Assembly: GCA_022577435.1 (NCBI GenBank)
Contig: JAKOON010000015.1
Coordinates: 13,601,830 to 13,665,829, forward strand
DNA length: 64,000 nucleotides
Direction of reading: 5' to 3'
Origin: Embiotoca jacksoni
Taxonomy: Eukaryota > Chordata > Actinopteri > Embiotocidae
Program-made: the position numbers and the translations under genes
The notes under the pieces: model-generated
Told to the model about the DNA's origin: nothing
What the model saw: only the letters and a program-made list of their open reading frames with translations
The model's database searches: none
In this document: one piece after another, positions 37,870-49,601 of the stretch
How the letters are laid out: every line of letters begins with the position of its first letter
Position numbering within the stretch: position 1 is the stretch's first letter

Positions 37870-38060
37870 CACACAAAGGTAACAGCGAGCTGGTGAACAC
37901 AAGGTTCAGGGGTTGGAGGAGACCAAAACAGAGATAAAAGGAAAGGGAAAATTGGACCTACATATTGGACATAAACATGACTCATAATGACTGCTAATGA
38001 TGCTCAGTGTCTGGCGGATGTTTAAATAGGCAACCTTTTGTGAACATGTTTCTTCAATAA
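37870..38060. repeat. Dispersed teleost repeat, part B
   Basis: GAGCTGGTGAACACA, GGAGACCAAAACAGAG, ATAAACATGACTC and CAGTGTCTGGCGGATGTTTA match a common teleost repeat from memory. A 129-codon open frame on the minus strand (37,906-38,295) overlaps it and is therefore not taken as a gene. Confidence 0.55.
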
Positions 38061-38339
38061 CTTTATAAGGTGACAGAATGTGCTGAGTTGCTTGTTCTAT
38101 TGCCCCAAGTGGCCTAAAATAAAATACTGCTGTTTTACTGCTATCTATGTTTAGGTTTTTTCCTGACCTGTTGTGGTAACACAGATAACAATTGTCCTCC
38201 ATCAAGGTTGAAGCTAGCATGGATATGGAGCCATAAAATAGGGGTTGGGGGTTCTGGATGAATAGTTGTCTCAACAATGAATGTGACACTAACATTCAAG
38301 GCCTCAATTTGTGTCCTGTCTCCTACCGACTGGAAGCAT

Positions 38340-38400
38340 GGTTTTTTTTTTTTTAAACTTGACCATAATCTTCCTCTCGTCTTTACCACGTAGTTTTAGT
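38340..38400. repeat. Short copy of the same family with a poly-T head
   Basis: A poly-T run, then ACTTGACCATAATCTTCC and ACCACGTAGTTTTAGTTGGCC, as at 10.82 kb. Confidence 0.4.
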
Positions 38401-39785
38401 TGGCCTTATGGATGAAAAAGAGTCATTGACATATGGCAACTGCAATGAAAGAAATCCAAATCAGTATTGTGTTTTCATAACCGCACTTGGCAGGATTTTA
38501 GGACTCAACTTTACATAAGATACCTCACTACTGTGATGAAACGATGGTGTTTTTAGCTTGGCAAACATGACCCGAATAAATGTAAGAACATGATGTTTCA
38601 AGCTTTCAATATTCTTTGGTCTGTGTCTTGTGATTTTGGTTGTGCAGCACAAAGCTCATCCATACCCTGCAGCTTCTGTATGTATAATCCCATCTCTGCC
38701 TCCACTGTTAAGCATTTCTCCATCAACAACCAGAATGAACTTTCAATTACATCTTTGACCAACACACACAGCCAGTCCTCCTTATTGGAAGCCAGCCACA
38801 TCCACATGGAATAGAAATATGGTCGGAATCGAGTCTTTTTGTCTGGACATTGTCCTAAATTTCACTCCCTTCAGTCTCTGCTTGGCGTCTTCCCACTTTC
38901 CCACTCCAGCTCTGTGTGTGTGATATTATGAAGAACAGATTTTCCAGAAAGGAAATGAAAGGGTTTGTTAGCAGAGGAGAGGGAGAGAAGGATAGCGATC
39001 AGAGGCCCAGTGTTGAGGCTAACAACAGACTGGTTTCCCTGCACCATCAACCCACCCACCCACCCAGCAGCTAGCCAGCCTTCACAGGGATGTATAAATC
39101 CACATGCAGGTCACATTACTGCTCGCCTTCATCAGTGTTTACTGGCATGTTAAAGATTGTAATAACATTGGTCAGGACAGGGATTTTTAATTTAGATGTT
39201 TTTTTTTTAAGGTTTTGTAAGCCAGCTGGGTCGAGGGGAGAAGTAGTCAGAAAGAGACAGATTCTGGCACGGAGGATCGAGGTGTAACCACATTTGGACT
39301 GAGATGAGAACAGGGCCTGCAAGGTCATGCTCTATAAACCCTCTTCAAATCAGGATGCTCAGCTTTTGTTATACATACTAGGTTCAGGCAACAATTTGTG
39401 CATGTCTTCGTGTTTTCAGTGGTCATTTGAGGTAAAATAATAAAAGCCATTTGAGTCATGACCATAAACATTCAGCTACAGCAGGAAAATAAGTCACAAA
39501 AACAAATGTGCAGAGGCACATCTGAAATTCCCCTCTTTGCAGTTGCCATGTCTCTCTCCCTCTGCCTCGTGCTTTAACGTCTGCGCTCAGGCTCGAAGCT
39601 GAAACAAGGTTTATCAGTGTATTTTCTTTGGGTAGTGGGCCATAACTCAGCTTCACTTAGATATATTGGATTTTGATCAAATACTTGAGAAGTGGCACAA
39701 GGACTCTGTGCTTATTTAAACTGTAATGTTGAATACACAAATCAGAGCGGGTGCTGTGATGAGATGACACGTGAAAAAATGGGGC
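38400..39785. other. Non-coding, no recognised element
   Basis: A short (CCCA)n at 39,050-39,064. Nothing else supported. Confidence 0.55.
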
Positions 39786-39788
39786 GAG

Positions 39789-39881
<93 letters not shown>

Positions 39882-39902
39882 ACACACACACACACGCGCG
39901 CA
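39786..39902. repeat. (CG)n(CA)n(CG)n array, about 117 bp
   Basis: CGCGCGCGC lead, long CA core with one CC interruption, GTGC interruption and a GCGCGC tail. Confidence 0.97.
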
Positions 39903-40639
39903 TTCCCCTCTGCCCTATAGATTGTTGCTCTGGCTGCAGCTTGAAGAACCTTGCCTTGTTCAAGGTTCTACACCCACTGTTCTGTTCCACTGAGCTGTGT
40001 AACCATAACAGTTTAATGGCATGCTATTACACGGCTATCACACTTACAGCATCATGTTAACACCATAACCGCTGCCTCAGTCCCACACAGACAGTAGGCT
40101 GTATCAGATTTAGGCCCCAATCTTACTCATTCAGCCCATTGCTTTTGTACTTCACACGGACTTTTGTTATTTTTTTTTCAGTCTTCCTTTCTTTCTGCCT
40201 TTTGATTTTCTTCTGCAGTGACTCGAAATAACTTAATAACATTTGCTCAAGTGTGGTACGTACAGTGAATACAGTTATATGGTAGTACCTCTATTTAAAA
40301 TTTATATATTTTGCTTCTTTATACCTCTATTCCACTCTGTTGAAAAGGCAAAACTAGTTTCCTCTTGTATTCCATTGCACCTATTTGGCAGTTTTTGTGA
40401 ATTAATATTATAAACTAAAAAAATATTGATTTAAATACAGTTTACATGCTGTAAATATACAGTAATTTACTGACACAACTGTGACCATATTGTGTTTTAA
40501 ATATACAAGAATATAGTGAAGAACTGGATATTTATTTCTAGTAATATACCGTAAATTTCAAACACAGTAAGAAAATATAAAAACAGTTCTTTGCAGACAA
40601 AGCTGCCAGTTACTGTAATTTTACAGTCAAAAGTCTCAG

Positions 40640-40866
40640 TGTACAGTACATTTACATGCTCAACAATGTATGTAATTAAACATTAAAATGATGCTTTCGC
40701 TTATGTGATAAATCATTAATAATATTACAATAGCGCAACATAAATACATGGTGATAATAGTTCTGTGCAGTGCAGGGCTTTTACTTGTAATGGAGAATTT
40801 GTATTTGTACATTGCGGTATTGTGACTTTTGAGTTAGTTAAGCAATGAATACTTCTTCCACCACTG
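40640..40866. mobile_element. Fragment of the same hAT-like family, inverted
   Basis: TTTTACTTGTAATGGAG, a TACATTGCGGTATT segment and the terminal TACTTCTTCCACCACTG correspond to the left end of the element at 1.54 kb in reverse orientation. The inner part of the copy is decayed or lost. Confidence 0.6.
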
Positions 40867-41009
40867 CCTCTTCATCATCCAGACTTGGCATATCTCCTCT
40901 GTCTGATTCATCATCAAAACAGCACAATACAAAAAAAAAGTGATTGTATAGTCTGCTGCATACAACAAACAAAGCTGGTCTGACTTGTTTATTTTGATGC
41001 ATTAAACCT

Positions 41010-41300
41010 GACCCTCAGATTGAGCCACAACAGCCGAATGCCAACCCTCGAAGCAGAGCTAATCACTTCTGATTTATTTCATACTTCCATTTGATTTGGG
41101 GCTGTTTAGGGGTAATCAGGCTCTGACAGTGGGCCCTGTACTGTGGCTGAGCTGTTTACATAGCTCTGCTGGAGACATGTTGACACTGACGAGGGCTGAG
41201 ACGAACAGCCGAGCGGCTCTCAAGGTCTGGACAGTATATGGATCTGAGTTGGCCTGTTGTGGGGAAGGACGGGTCAATCAGGGCAAAGAATGAGGATCAT
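41010..41300. promoter_or_regulatory. Candidate conserved non-coding element
   Basis: GCAGAGCTAATCACTTCTG, GGGGTAATCAGGCTC and CAGTGGGCCCTGTACTGTGG, repeat-free. Confidence 0.35.
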
Positions 41301-42559
41301 AACATGTAGGACAAAGGCCCGGAAGAACGAGGAAATCAGAGTGAAGTGGAATATTATATTGTGTGAAAAAGAATCCACCCTAAAAAAAATGTGACATAGT
41401 TAATAGCAGCTGAGTGAGAGAGCTTTGTATTTCTTGGCCCATTTTGTGGTGTGGTGGCGCCTTGTTGCTTTTCCCAACAGTAAGAAGGTAGAGATTGATA
41501 ACAGAATCAAGTTAAATCATATTTAAATATCAACATTAATCATCAGATTTTGGCATCAACAGCAATCATGAGGGGAAGATGTCATCAGAAAGAGGCAGGG
41601 AGATCAAAGTTTCACTGACAATACCCCCAGAAGGTCAGAACGCTTCCCATTGCAAATTTTTTGTCTACCAAAAAAATCAGCCCACTTGCCAAGATTTCCA
41701 TTACTTTGGCTCCGTCTACCCTCATCTCTCCTCACAAGTTGTTACCAAGCCTGTTGTTTTTTTTAGATTGAAGAACACCACTGACTGAAGGTGGGTTAAA
41801 TACCGGTAAACACGACAGTGAGAGTTGATGCAAGGGAAGTAAAATATGGAGCAAGAAGCACTGGACTGAAATAGGCTGCAGAGGACTGCAGAACACTGCA
41901 AAACCAAGCAACAGTAACTTCCCTTGATTTTACTCGCAGGATTTATTTCGGCAAAAGCGTCTTCACCCTCAAGAAAGTGAAACGATGCTAAATGTACTAC
42001 CGCAACAAGTTTCACAAAAGTTAAATCCCTGCAATGGAACATACAGCTGGAGCTGTCACACAAGCACTTTTTCCTCAACAGTAAAAGACCCTGGTAGAAA
42101 AAGTCATCAGCCCCCCCCCCCCCTCTGCACCTGCTGTAGCAGAAGGCCCCCAGGTCAGTGACGTGAGAAAAGAGAGACAAAAAGACGCGTTTGGTGAACT
42201 TTCCAGTGCGAGTGGAATATTGAGTTGCATCAAAAACCTGAAAAAGTTTGGAGAGCCTAATCAATTTACCAAAAGGTTGTTATTTGACTGCGGAGCAAGA
42301 GTCAAATCTTTGAAAAGCAGAGGCTGACATCCTTGAAAAAAAAACAAAAAAAACAAGGCATGCACTGAACCCACGCCTTTGTATTCTTTTGGTCTTTGTT
42401 TGTAGAAGGTTCGTACGTGGAGGAGGAGGTAGTTGGCTCCGAGTATCAACCTCAAGTAACATCACACACACATGCACGCACATGCACACACACACACACG
42501 CATGCACATTTGTTCAGTCTTTAAAAGAAATGTATAATGCTGTTAGATATTATTTTAAG
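41300..42559. other. Non-coding or unknown; contains a 180-codon minus-strand frame
   Basis: The frame at 41,722-42,264 (minus) is the longest in the window not built on a dinucleotide array, but it contains a poly-G-coded Gly run and no recognisable domain. Confidence 0.4.
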
Positions 42560-42670
42560 TCGAGGTACTGATTTCAATGCCAAATGTCAAATCAGATCTA
42601 GATGACTGGGAGGGTTGTTTATGCTAATGAGGTGGTTAATATTCTGATGATATGTCTACATGAAGCCTGA
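42560..42670. promoter_or_regulatory. Candidate conserved non-coding element, short
   Basis: GTTTATGCTAATGAGGTGG and TTAATATTCTGATGATATG. Confidence 0.28.
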
Positions 42671-42947
42671 GTGTGTTTTAATATCCCAGAGAAGGTGTGT
42701 GTGTGTGCCTCCCTCCACATAGAGACGGGGATTGTGCACCCAGGGGCGAGCCAACGCACTAGCCAGCCTGTGTCGGCTCGACTGGAGCGCCTCACTGTTT
42801 CACCCCAGGAAGTAACACAAAAGAGTAGCAGGGATGTTTATGAACACCTCCGATCCCCGAGGACCTGCGGGCTGACCTGATTATCGCCTGTCTGTAATTC
42901 CACAGTCGGCAAGGTGCTGCTACTCCTGGAGGGGTTTGAAAGGTGTG

Positions 42948-42972
42948 GGTGTGCGTGTGTGTGTGTGTGTGT
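42948..42972. repeat. (GT)n microsatellite, short
   Basis: GTGTGCGTGTGT start, about 12 units. Confidence 0.92.
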
Positions 42973-43106
42973 ATTTCATCACTGATAGGTATCATTAAAC
43001 ATCATTAGAGGGTTGGAAGAGTTTCAAGCTGCTTTGGTTCTGTGTGTGAGACTGTTTCTGTCAGACGCACTCGAGGAAGATCACTAACAGCACAGCCCTG
43101 AAGATA

Positions 43107-43123
43107 CACACAGACAGACACAC

Positions 43124-43160
<37 letters not shown>
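43107..43160. repeat. (CA)n microsatellite with CAGA variants
   Basis: CACAGACAGACACACAC lead followed by a pure CA core. Confidence 0.95.
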
Positions 43161-43163
<3 letters not shown>

Positions 43164-44779
43164 TTAAACACACACATAGAGTGAAAAGCGGGTATTTACC
43201 AGTCAAGCTTGTTTTGTTATTGCATGCATTCTTTTGACATGAGCTCTGACTGTGGCCTTTGTAAAAGAGGAAATCAAATAACAGGGCCAACAGGAGCGGA
43301 GCTGCAATCCCCTCCAGCATATACAAACAGAAATAGACCTAGGCTGTCTATATCTAACAATAGGACAACAACTTTTACTTCAAGGCTATTGCGAAGTTTG
43401 AGCAGTTATTCAAAAGGTTCGTGTATATTTGTCTACTTGTGTATTCAGAGATGGCTTAGCATCTTCTCGTTCATTTCCCCAGACAGCTATTTGTTAAGTT
43501 ATGTTTAGTATTCACTGCCAGGATGTGTCATGAGTGATTCTGTTGATCAGCTGTTGATCTGTGAGCCGATCCAGGAAAGCCGCAGTTAACTGGTTCAGCA
43601 TGTCTAAATGGAGAGAGCAGCATGGAGGACCAGGCCCCCAATCAGCCCAGTGACCTACACGCTGCGCAGCGAGCAGAGCCGCGAAACATCTCTCTCAGTC
43701 ATTGGACACAGCGCACCCATGTGAAGACCGGCGGACACAATAGAGATCAGTGGAGGCCAAAGCATAGCTGGGTGCTGCCATCTTCTGGCCGGGCGCCACA
43801 CGAGGAGAGCAAGTTCCTCTTGGAGAGAGTATCACTGTATGTGCTTTAAACATTAAACTACCATCCCGGTTTTCCTACTAAACTCCCATAGATCAATACC
43901 GGCGATGTGTAGAGGCTTCAGCCATGTAACATCTTTCATCAAATCTCGTACTGCAGGTGTTGCAGCTTAAAAACTCATTTGGAGACTTCTGTCCCTTCCC
44001 GTTTCAAACAGAAAACACCTTCAGTCTGTGGGCAGACTAATTCTTTAATCTTGCCGTAAAAAGTGATCTGCGATGAGCAACTTGTGAAACTTCAAAGCTT
44101 GACTAAACTATTTCTTTACACCAGAATATGCTGAATGTCCTCAGGTGATTGTACAGTATACAGAGCGGCTGGGAAAAGCTCCTGGCTACCTCTCTCCGCC
44201 CCGGCTGAACGCGTCAAGCTAATACGTGGCGACGCGTGGTGAGTTATTGCACTGAGTACCAGACTGCTGGTTCTGCTCACAGGCCTGGTTTGATCTTTTA
44301 TTTACACTCCTTTTTGCTCAGGATTTCAGGACAATTTTCCCAGCTCTTTACAGTCAACAAACTACAAAGCTAGGCCCCCGTCTCTGGGAGGCAAGTTGAA
44401 TAGAGAAAAAGACCGACGGTTTGGCTGCTCGCTTCAAAAACAAAAAACTACATCGGTTCAGCCACTTTGGGCTCCACATCAGTCTGGTGAAAAGGTTGAT
44501 GTGAAAGTGACAGCTTGGGAGAGGAAGGTTAGGAGATGAATGTATGGAGAGACAGCATACAGACAAACAGACTGGGAGACGGCACACACCGCAGACAGAA
44601 AGACAGCCGGACCATTACAGAGTCAAGGTGTAGGACAAACCATTTTGATTGCAGCTGCATATTCACTCAAGCAGCTGTCTGCATCAGAGAAACAGAGCGA
44701 GTACCTAAAACTATTATTCTGCCATTAGTTTTCTGCAGGTCACGATTGTGGCGTAATGCAATAGCATTCATCTATTTCA
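43161..44779. other. Non-coding, no recognised element
   Basis: Moderate GC around 43,620-43,810 with a 75-codon frame of low credibility. Rest unremarkable. Confidence 0.5.
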
Positions 44780-45020
44780 TTCATTTTAGTTCTTAGAGAG
44801 CGACACACAATTTAATTACCCATCCTCCTCTTTGGCTGTGGGAGCGGGAGCAAGCGCCTCGGCCCCTCCCTCCGCTCACTCACTTCTCGTAAAGGATCGA
44901 GGGTGCCGAAACAATGATGGATAGAGTCTGAAAAGTGCATTATTTCTGATGCATTTTTGATTATTTCTACCCTTTCCCTTTTTTCAGGTAATGCAATAAG
45001 CCTGATACGCTCTGAGTTCT
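44780..45020. promoter_or_regulatory. Candidate conserved non-coding element
   Basis: CACAATTTAATTACCC, GTGCATTATTTCTGATGC and GGTAATGCAATAAGCC, ending before a poly-T tract. Confidence 0.33.
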
Positions 45021-45103
45021 GTCAGAGACATGGATATTGCAACAGCTCAGCCATCACTTTCTATCGGCAGGAAAGTCATTGTTTCTGCAACTAGGAGCTC
45101 TCT

Positions 45104-45139
<36 letters not shown>
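45104..45139. repeat. Poly-T tract (about 35 T)
   Basis: Followed by more T-rich text and by (TCTG)n at 45,180-45,236. Confidence 0.93.
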
Positions 45140-45140
<1 letters not shown>

Positions 45141-45179
45141 GCTCTTTTACTCTTTTTCTCCCTTTTTTCATTTTTTTTG

Positions 45180-45238
45180 TCTGTGTCTGTCTGTCTGTCT
45201 TCACGGCCTTTGTGATTTCGTCTGTCTGTCTGTCTCCA
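45180..45238. repeat. (TCTG)n tetranucleotide repeat, split
   Basis: Two (CTGT) blocks interrupted by TTCACGGCCTTTGTGATT. Confidence 0.85.
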
Positions 45239-45510
45239 GCTTGGAGACATTCTCATTTGGACTGGTGCCTTGGATGCCCCAATAGACTGCCACTATAGTT
45301 CCTCATCGAAACAATTTCAAGGACCTCTTCAAAGTGAATGAATCAATAGTGCTCATATGTGGGGTTAAAGCAGAGGTTACACTGATTTTGTTCAACTCCA
45401 GACACTCCCTTAGCCCCAACATGCTAGCCAGAGACAGTGACCTCTTGTTTGGTTAATAGAATTCATTCCGTAAATAGAGAATATCAATCTCTCCATTTTG
45501 CCCTGAACAA

Positions 45511-45558
45511 TATATATATTATATATATATATATATTTAAAAATATATATATTTAAAA
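45511..45558. repeat. (TA)n/(TATT) AT-rich array
   Basis: TATATATATTATATATAT blocks followed by TTTAAAAATATATATATT. Confidence 0.9.
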
Positions 45559-45559
45559 A

Positions 45560-46470
45560 ACACAAAGTACAGAGTGAACCTTTGGGCTAATACTCTTATG
45601 TCAAAACTTGGTTTATCCACAATCAAACAATGCAAATGTTTGTGATGTCTGAAATGTAGATGCTTCCAGCCACCATTGATCCACAGCACTCGCAACTATT
45701 CTCAACCAAACCAATTGTGAGTGCAGCTCTCTTTATACAGATTAGTTTAACTATATTTTCCCCACCACATATTCAACTTTCTTCACTGTGATGTCAATGA
45801 GGAAGAGCAATTCTTTAGTACTGAAACTCATGTAATAATAACAATGTTTCTGAGTATTGTTTTTTTTTAAATAAGACTTTGAAAACAATAGTGATAATAA
45901 CTAATTTACAGTCTATATTATTACTGATACGGGTTTTAGTGATAATATGCCCCCCATAACAACTGCTCTAAAAATAAACGGTGAAATAATGATATCAGAA
46001 AACGTAATTCATCATTTGAACGAAGTAATGAAGATGTAAACATTTGTGAGTGACAGGAGAATCCTGTGGTGTGAGCTGTATGAGATTTGTGTGGAAGTGA
46101 TCCTTTCATTAGAATTTATTAATCTGTACTTTTAAAAAGCTGTTGACTCCAAATGAGTAGCATCATCCTCCTTTTTCATTTCAATATATCATCAGTGCTC
46201 CACACGTTGAAACAAAAAAAAAAAATCATGTTGTGAAGGAAAAGCGCAGGTTGAAATGGTTAAATTGATAAGCGCTGAATTCCATCTAGCTGTTTCAGTT
46301 TCAGGGGCCTGATGTTGAGCTTGCTGGTTTACTGCAACATTGATTTACGATGACATTAAAATAGAACTATTATTATATATTATAACACTTTTGCTTTAGC
46401 TAATACGACAAGTCAAATGCCAGCTGTGGAAAAAGTCCTCTGGCATATTGTTAAACTATTCAACTATTAC
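45560..46470. other. Non-coding, AT-rich
   Basis: No repeat or exon recognised. Confidence 0.6.
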
Positions 46471-46471
46471 A

Positions 46472-46780
46472 CTACACCAGTGGTTCACAACTGGTGTAGC
46501 CTTTGGACCCAGGTTTGTTCTTAGTCATTAAGCGGCCACCCACATGTTTTCACAAAATTACATTTGACAAAATAAAGCTAATACACAATGCTTTTGTGGA
46601 CTGTTTTACTTCTGAGCAAGATTGGACAACGTACAACAAAATTACATCAACGTGTAATTTCATGGCGAGACGCTCCAAATGGCCGCCATGCCGCGGGCAC
46701 ACCGTTCGACAAAAACAAAGTGCAACAGCATTTTGGTTATTAATAGCATAACACGGGTAACGAATGGCTGCTGCAGGCAC
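46472..46780. mobile_element. Possible hAT-like relic with a CAGTGGTTC terminus
   Basis: CAGTGGTTCACAACTGGTGT at 46,479 resembles hAT ends of the CAGTGGTTCTCAA type. The terminus forms a 10-bp stem (CTACACCAGT with ACTGGTGTAG). The right end is uncertain. Confidence 0.35.
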
Positions 46781-47173
46781 GCTGTGTGCGCTGCACTATA
46801 CTGCAGTGGCTTTGTGGTTTATTGTGTATTTTAACTGCATGACTTTTGTCGTTTTATTCTTTAAATACAAAAAGAAAACACAAGCTCACAAATTGAACTT
46901 GAATTTACAATAGAATGACTTTGCATGTGTAGTTGGTCCTCTTACCGTGTCTTTGTGTACAAAGGAGGTTTTGGGCTCGCGTTTTACAGAGCTTGGTGAC
47001 ACCTGGAAGCTGCCTTATGTCTACTGATATATATTCCTTCACACAAGATCACAGTTTGTTGACAACTATTATATCCGACTACATCTATATCTATTTTGTG
47101 ATGAGGTTCCTCATAAGAAAAGAGGGTCCTGTGTTTGCTGTACGACAGTGCTCTGTAGTGCTGATTATGCTAT

Positions 47174-47258
47174 ATGTCTCAACAAGAAAGAGGATCAGCG
47201 TTGCACCAAAAGCTCGCCAAGCAACCAACATTTGGCACTGTTGAGCTTCTCTCATTCT
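47174..47258 (+). CDS. Candidate first exon of a small unidentified spliced gene (weak)
   Basis: Seen: ATG followed by 28 codons plus one base (start MSQQERGSALHQKLAKQPTF), ending at a GTGAGT donor. An in-frame TGA lies four codons before the ATG, so the frame is not part of a longer upstream exon. The composition is repeat-free and protein-like. A 74-bp intron, a typical short teleost size, leads to the AG at 47,331-47,332, and the phases match (1 base plus 2 bases). No family recognised. The main doubt is that short chance ORFs next to chance splice motifs are common in 64 kb; cross-species conservation would be needed. The start codon context (CTATATGTC) is poor. Confidence 0.25.
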
Positions 47259-47332
47259 GTGAGTGTATGTCCTGCACCTTGCTAACCTTTCTCTTACATT
47301 GCAGTGTTACACTCCACTTTTCTTTGATTCAG

Positions 47333-47391
47333 CCAACAGCTCTGGAGCTGCTCTGCACCACTGGGTCACCAGCACAGGTGAAGCAGCACAG
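47333..47391 (+). CDS. Candidate middle exon of the same small gene (weak)
   Basis: Seen: in the phase left by the exon at 47,174, this segment reads NSSGAALHHWVTSTGEAAQ and ends in phase 0 at a strong donor (CACAG|GTGAGC at 47,392). A stronger alternative acceptor (CCTTTCTCTTACATTGCAG) ends at 47,304. Using it gives an 87-bp exon of exactly 29 codons, symmetric in phase 0, but would need a different upstream exon because the intron to 47,258 would be only 46 bp. A further alternative donor at 47,490 also leaves an open frame. That several independent splice choices keep the frame open is the reason for listing it. No domain recognised. Confidence 0.27.
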
Positions 47392-47804
47392 GTGAGCTTG
47401 GCAGGAGAACGCAGCCGGCTGTCTTTAGGACGTGAGGCTCTGAAGGCTCATCTTGGCATCCCACTTCACACGAAACACAATGTAACCAGGTAAGGCGATA
47501 ATATACAGTACACAGCATTGGCCAGGCTCCATCTTCTATTTTATTGGCTGCAGTCCTTTTTTTTTGTGTGTGTGTAATATACAGTGAAAAAGGATGATTG
47601 CTCATTGTTTAATTAGTGCATATGAAGCATAATCACTCAGGGTAAGACCCAAGTGTGCAGAATGTAAATTGATTTCCTGATGATTTAATGAAAGTATATT
47701 ATAGCTTTATTGTCTTGTGTTACTGTTCTGTTTCCTAAACAACCAATCAACTGTTGCCCGTTTATGGAAGAATGACATGATGCCATTATCATCATGACCT
47801 CCAG

Positions 47805-47879
47805 GGTGATCTCAATAGACAAAGCTCAACTGTGCTGCTTCGTAATACAAATGTTTCTGAAATACCAGCTGCTAATAAG
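47805..47879 (+). CDS. Candidate third exon of the same small gene (weak)
   Basis: Seen: acceptor TGACCTCCAG, then 25 complete codons in phase 0 (GDLNRQSSTVLLRNTNVSEI and onward to AANK), then donor AAG|GTTAGT. The phase agrees with the 47,391 donor at both ends, so the exon is symmetric and could be skipped. The peptide is polar, Asn/Ser/Thr-rich, without repeats or a signal sequence. A continuation was sought: a segment after the AG near 48,040 reads KLLDFLLSH but then runs into an 18-bp tandem repeat, so the 3' end is unresolved. No function is proposed. Alternative explanation: chance open frames or a non-coding transcript. Confidence 0.25.
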
Positions 47880-48062
47880 GTTAGTTCATCATCTGTTTCT
47901 AAATTAGTTAAAGGGCTAGAGTGTAAGTGAATCACACATCTTCCCATTCTTTCTCTATTGCTACTCACACAAAGACCAAAAAAACATACAAGATCAAATA
48001 CACAATCCATGTGTACTCTTCTATCCACCTGCAACCAGAAACTTTTAGATTTCCTGCTCTCT

Positions 48063-48130
48063 CACACACTCAGATGTTCACACACACTCAGATGTTCACA
48101 CACACTCAGATGTTCACGCACACACTCAGC
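48063..48130. repeat. 18-bp minisatellite, 3.5 units
   Basis: Unit CACACACTCAGATGTTCA repeated with almost no change. Confidence 0.93.
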
Positions 48131-48273
48131 GCTTAACAGGTGCGAGGTCTCCTGACATAGCCTCTCCAGTGACATTTCGTCAAAGGGTGAGTGTGGCATC
48201 CCAGCCATGTTGATGTGATTGGCTTTGTGCTTTGCTGTCGTAGTGACCGGGGGAAGATTGATCGTGGGAGTGT

Positions 48274-48276
<3 letters not shown>

Positions 48277-48344
<68 letters not shown>
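48277..48344. repeat. (GT)n microsatellite, about 34 units
   Basis: Pure GT array. Confidence 0.97.
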
Positions 48345-48352
<8 letters not shown>

Positions 48353-48497
48353 TTGTGTTTGTGGGGGGTGGAGGGTTTTTAGAGAGGGGGACAACCCAGA
48401 AAGGTCAGCCTCTGAGGTGAAGCCTCTGATATTGACTCTACAAAGGTTCACTCTGATGAGTGTCTGATACCTGTGGTCCCACAGGTGGATGGTGTAA

Positions 48498-48543
48498 ACA
48501 CACACACACATACACACGCACGCACACGCACACACACACACAC

Positions 48544-48599
<56 letters not shown>

Positions 48600-48619
48600 A
48601 CACACACACACACACACAC
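48498..48619. repeat. (CA)n array, about 120 bp, interrupted
   Basis: CA with CACG and CCCA interruptions, complementary to the GT array 150 bp upstream. Confidence 0.97.
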
Positions 48620-49129
48620 TTTCGCAATTCTTATATTGTGAGGACCCTCACAAACACAATGCATTCTCAAGCGCCTTACCCCAAACTCCATCACTACAAC
48701 TAAATGCCTGATCCGGAACCCTTATCTTAAACTAACCTAATTCTAACCTTAAAACCAAGTCTTAATTCTCAACCAGCCCTCTGCGAGTCTGTCCCAAAGT
48801 GAGGACCAGCCAAAACATCCTAACGTCACAAAAACATCATCAAATGTTATAGAATAAAACAATAATAATGATCTAACTTTAAATTGATTACAGCAAAAAC
48901 CTGAGGACAAGAAATTGCCTCAGAGGCTGAAATAAACAACTGATTATTTTCCTGTGGTGTGTTAAATTATTTCATGCATTAATGTGCCACCAGAAATACA
49001 GATTTTTGTCACACTTATCATTTTACTCTGGCTTTTGACATCTTTGTGTAGAAGCACAACATTTGGGATTATTGTCTAACTTCTGTTGATCTTCAAATAT
49101 TAATATTAAATTGTGGAAAAGATATTGGC

Positions 49130-49325
49130 ACCAAAATCCCTTTGCCAGGTTTAGAAAAGGATCATAGTTCGGGTTTAAATATGTATGTTTGTTAAGTAAC
49201 TTGTTAATTACAAGTGGCAGAATACATTACCTCAAGTACACAAGTTAAAATAAGGCAACGGTGACGTTTGGTTTCACAATGGACAGGAACAGCGTTCTCC
49301 TGGGACATCGTCCCGTCCTACGCAG
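49130..49325. repeat. Dispersed repeat related to 6.84-7.0 kb
   Basis: GGCACCAAAATCCC, AGGTTTAGAAAAGGATCATA, CACAAGTTAAAATAAGGCAA and GGTTTCACAATGGACAGG match the same family, with the GGCACCAAAA part also seen at 25,085. Confidence 0.5.
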
Positions 49326-49601
49326 ACCTTTTCCCTCTTCATGCTAAGTCACCTTAATTCCTCCTTTGGTCCTATTTCAATTATACAGATGCTAAAGGGA
49401 CAAGAAGTTCACACAGTTTATTAAAAACAAAAGTATGTTTTTGTACTTCTGTCTAATCACTGTCTGCAACCCATTTCTCTTTTGTGATGCACTTTATTCT
49501 CAGATGATGTAAAATACAGGTGAACGCTGCAACACGTAAGTTGTGATAGCCTGCTCCATTTTTGACTCTGACTCAATGTTCACCAAAGTTGAACTCATCA
49601 C

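Noticed and set aside
37906..38295. 129-codon minus-strand frame
   Set aside because: Lies over a dispersed repeat, so not a host gene.
43622..43849. 75-codon frame in moderately GC-rich DNA
   Set aside because: No splice sites or homology, and a short frame in GC-rich DNA is expected by chance.
48063..48130. Regularly repeated units suggestive of a direct-repeat array
   Set aside because: Contiguous 18-bp minisatellite without spacers; not CRISPR, and the genome is eukaryotic.
48131..48186. Possible fourth exon (AACAG|GTGCGAGG to CAAAGG|GTGAGT) of the 47 kb candidate gene
   Set aside because: Its only open phase does not match the phase-0 end of the 47,879 donor.
48062..48694. 210-codon minus-strand open frame
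   Set aside because: Made of two dinucleotide arrays and the 18-bp minisatellite.
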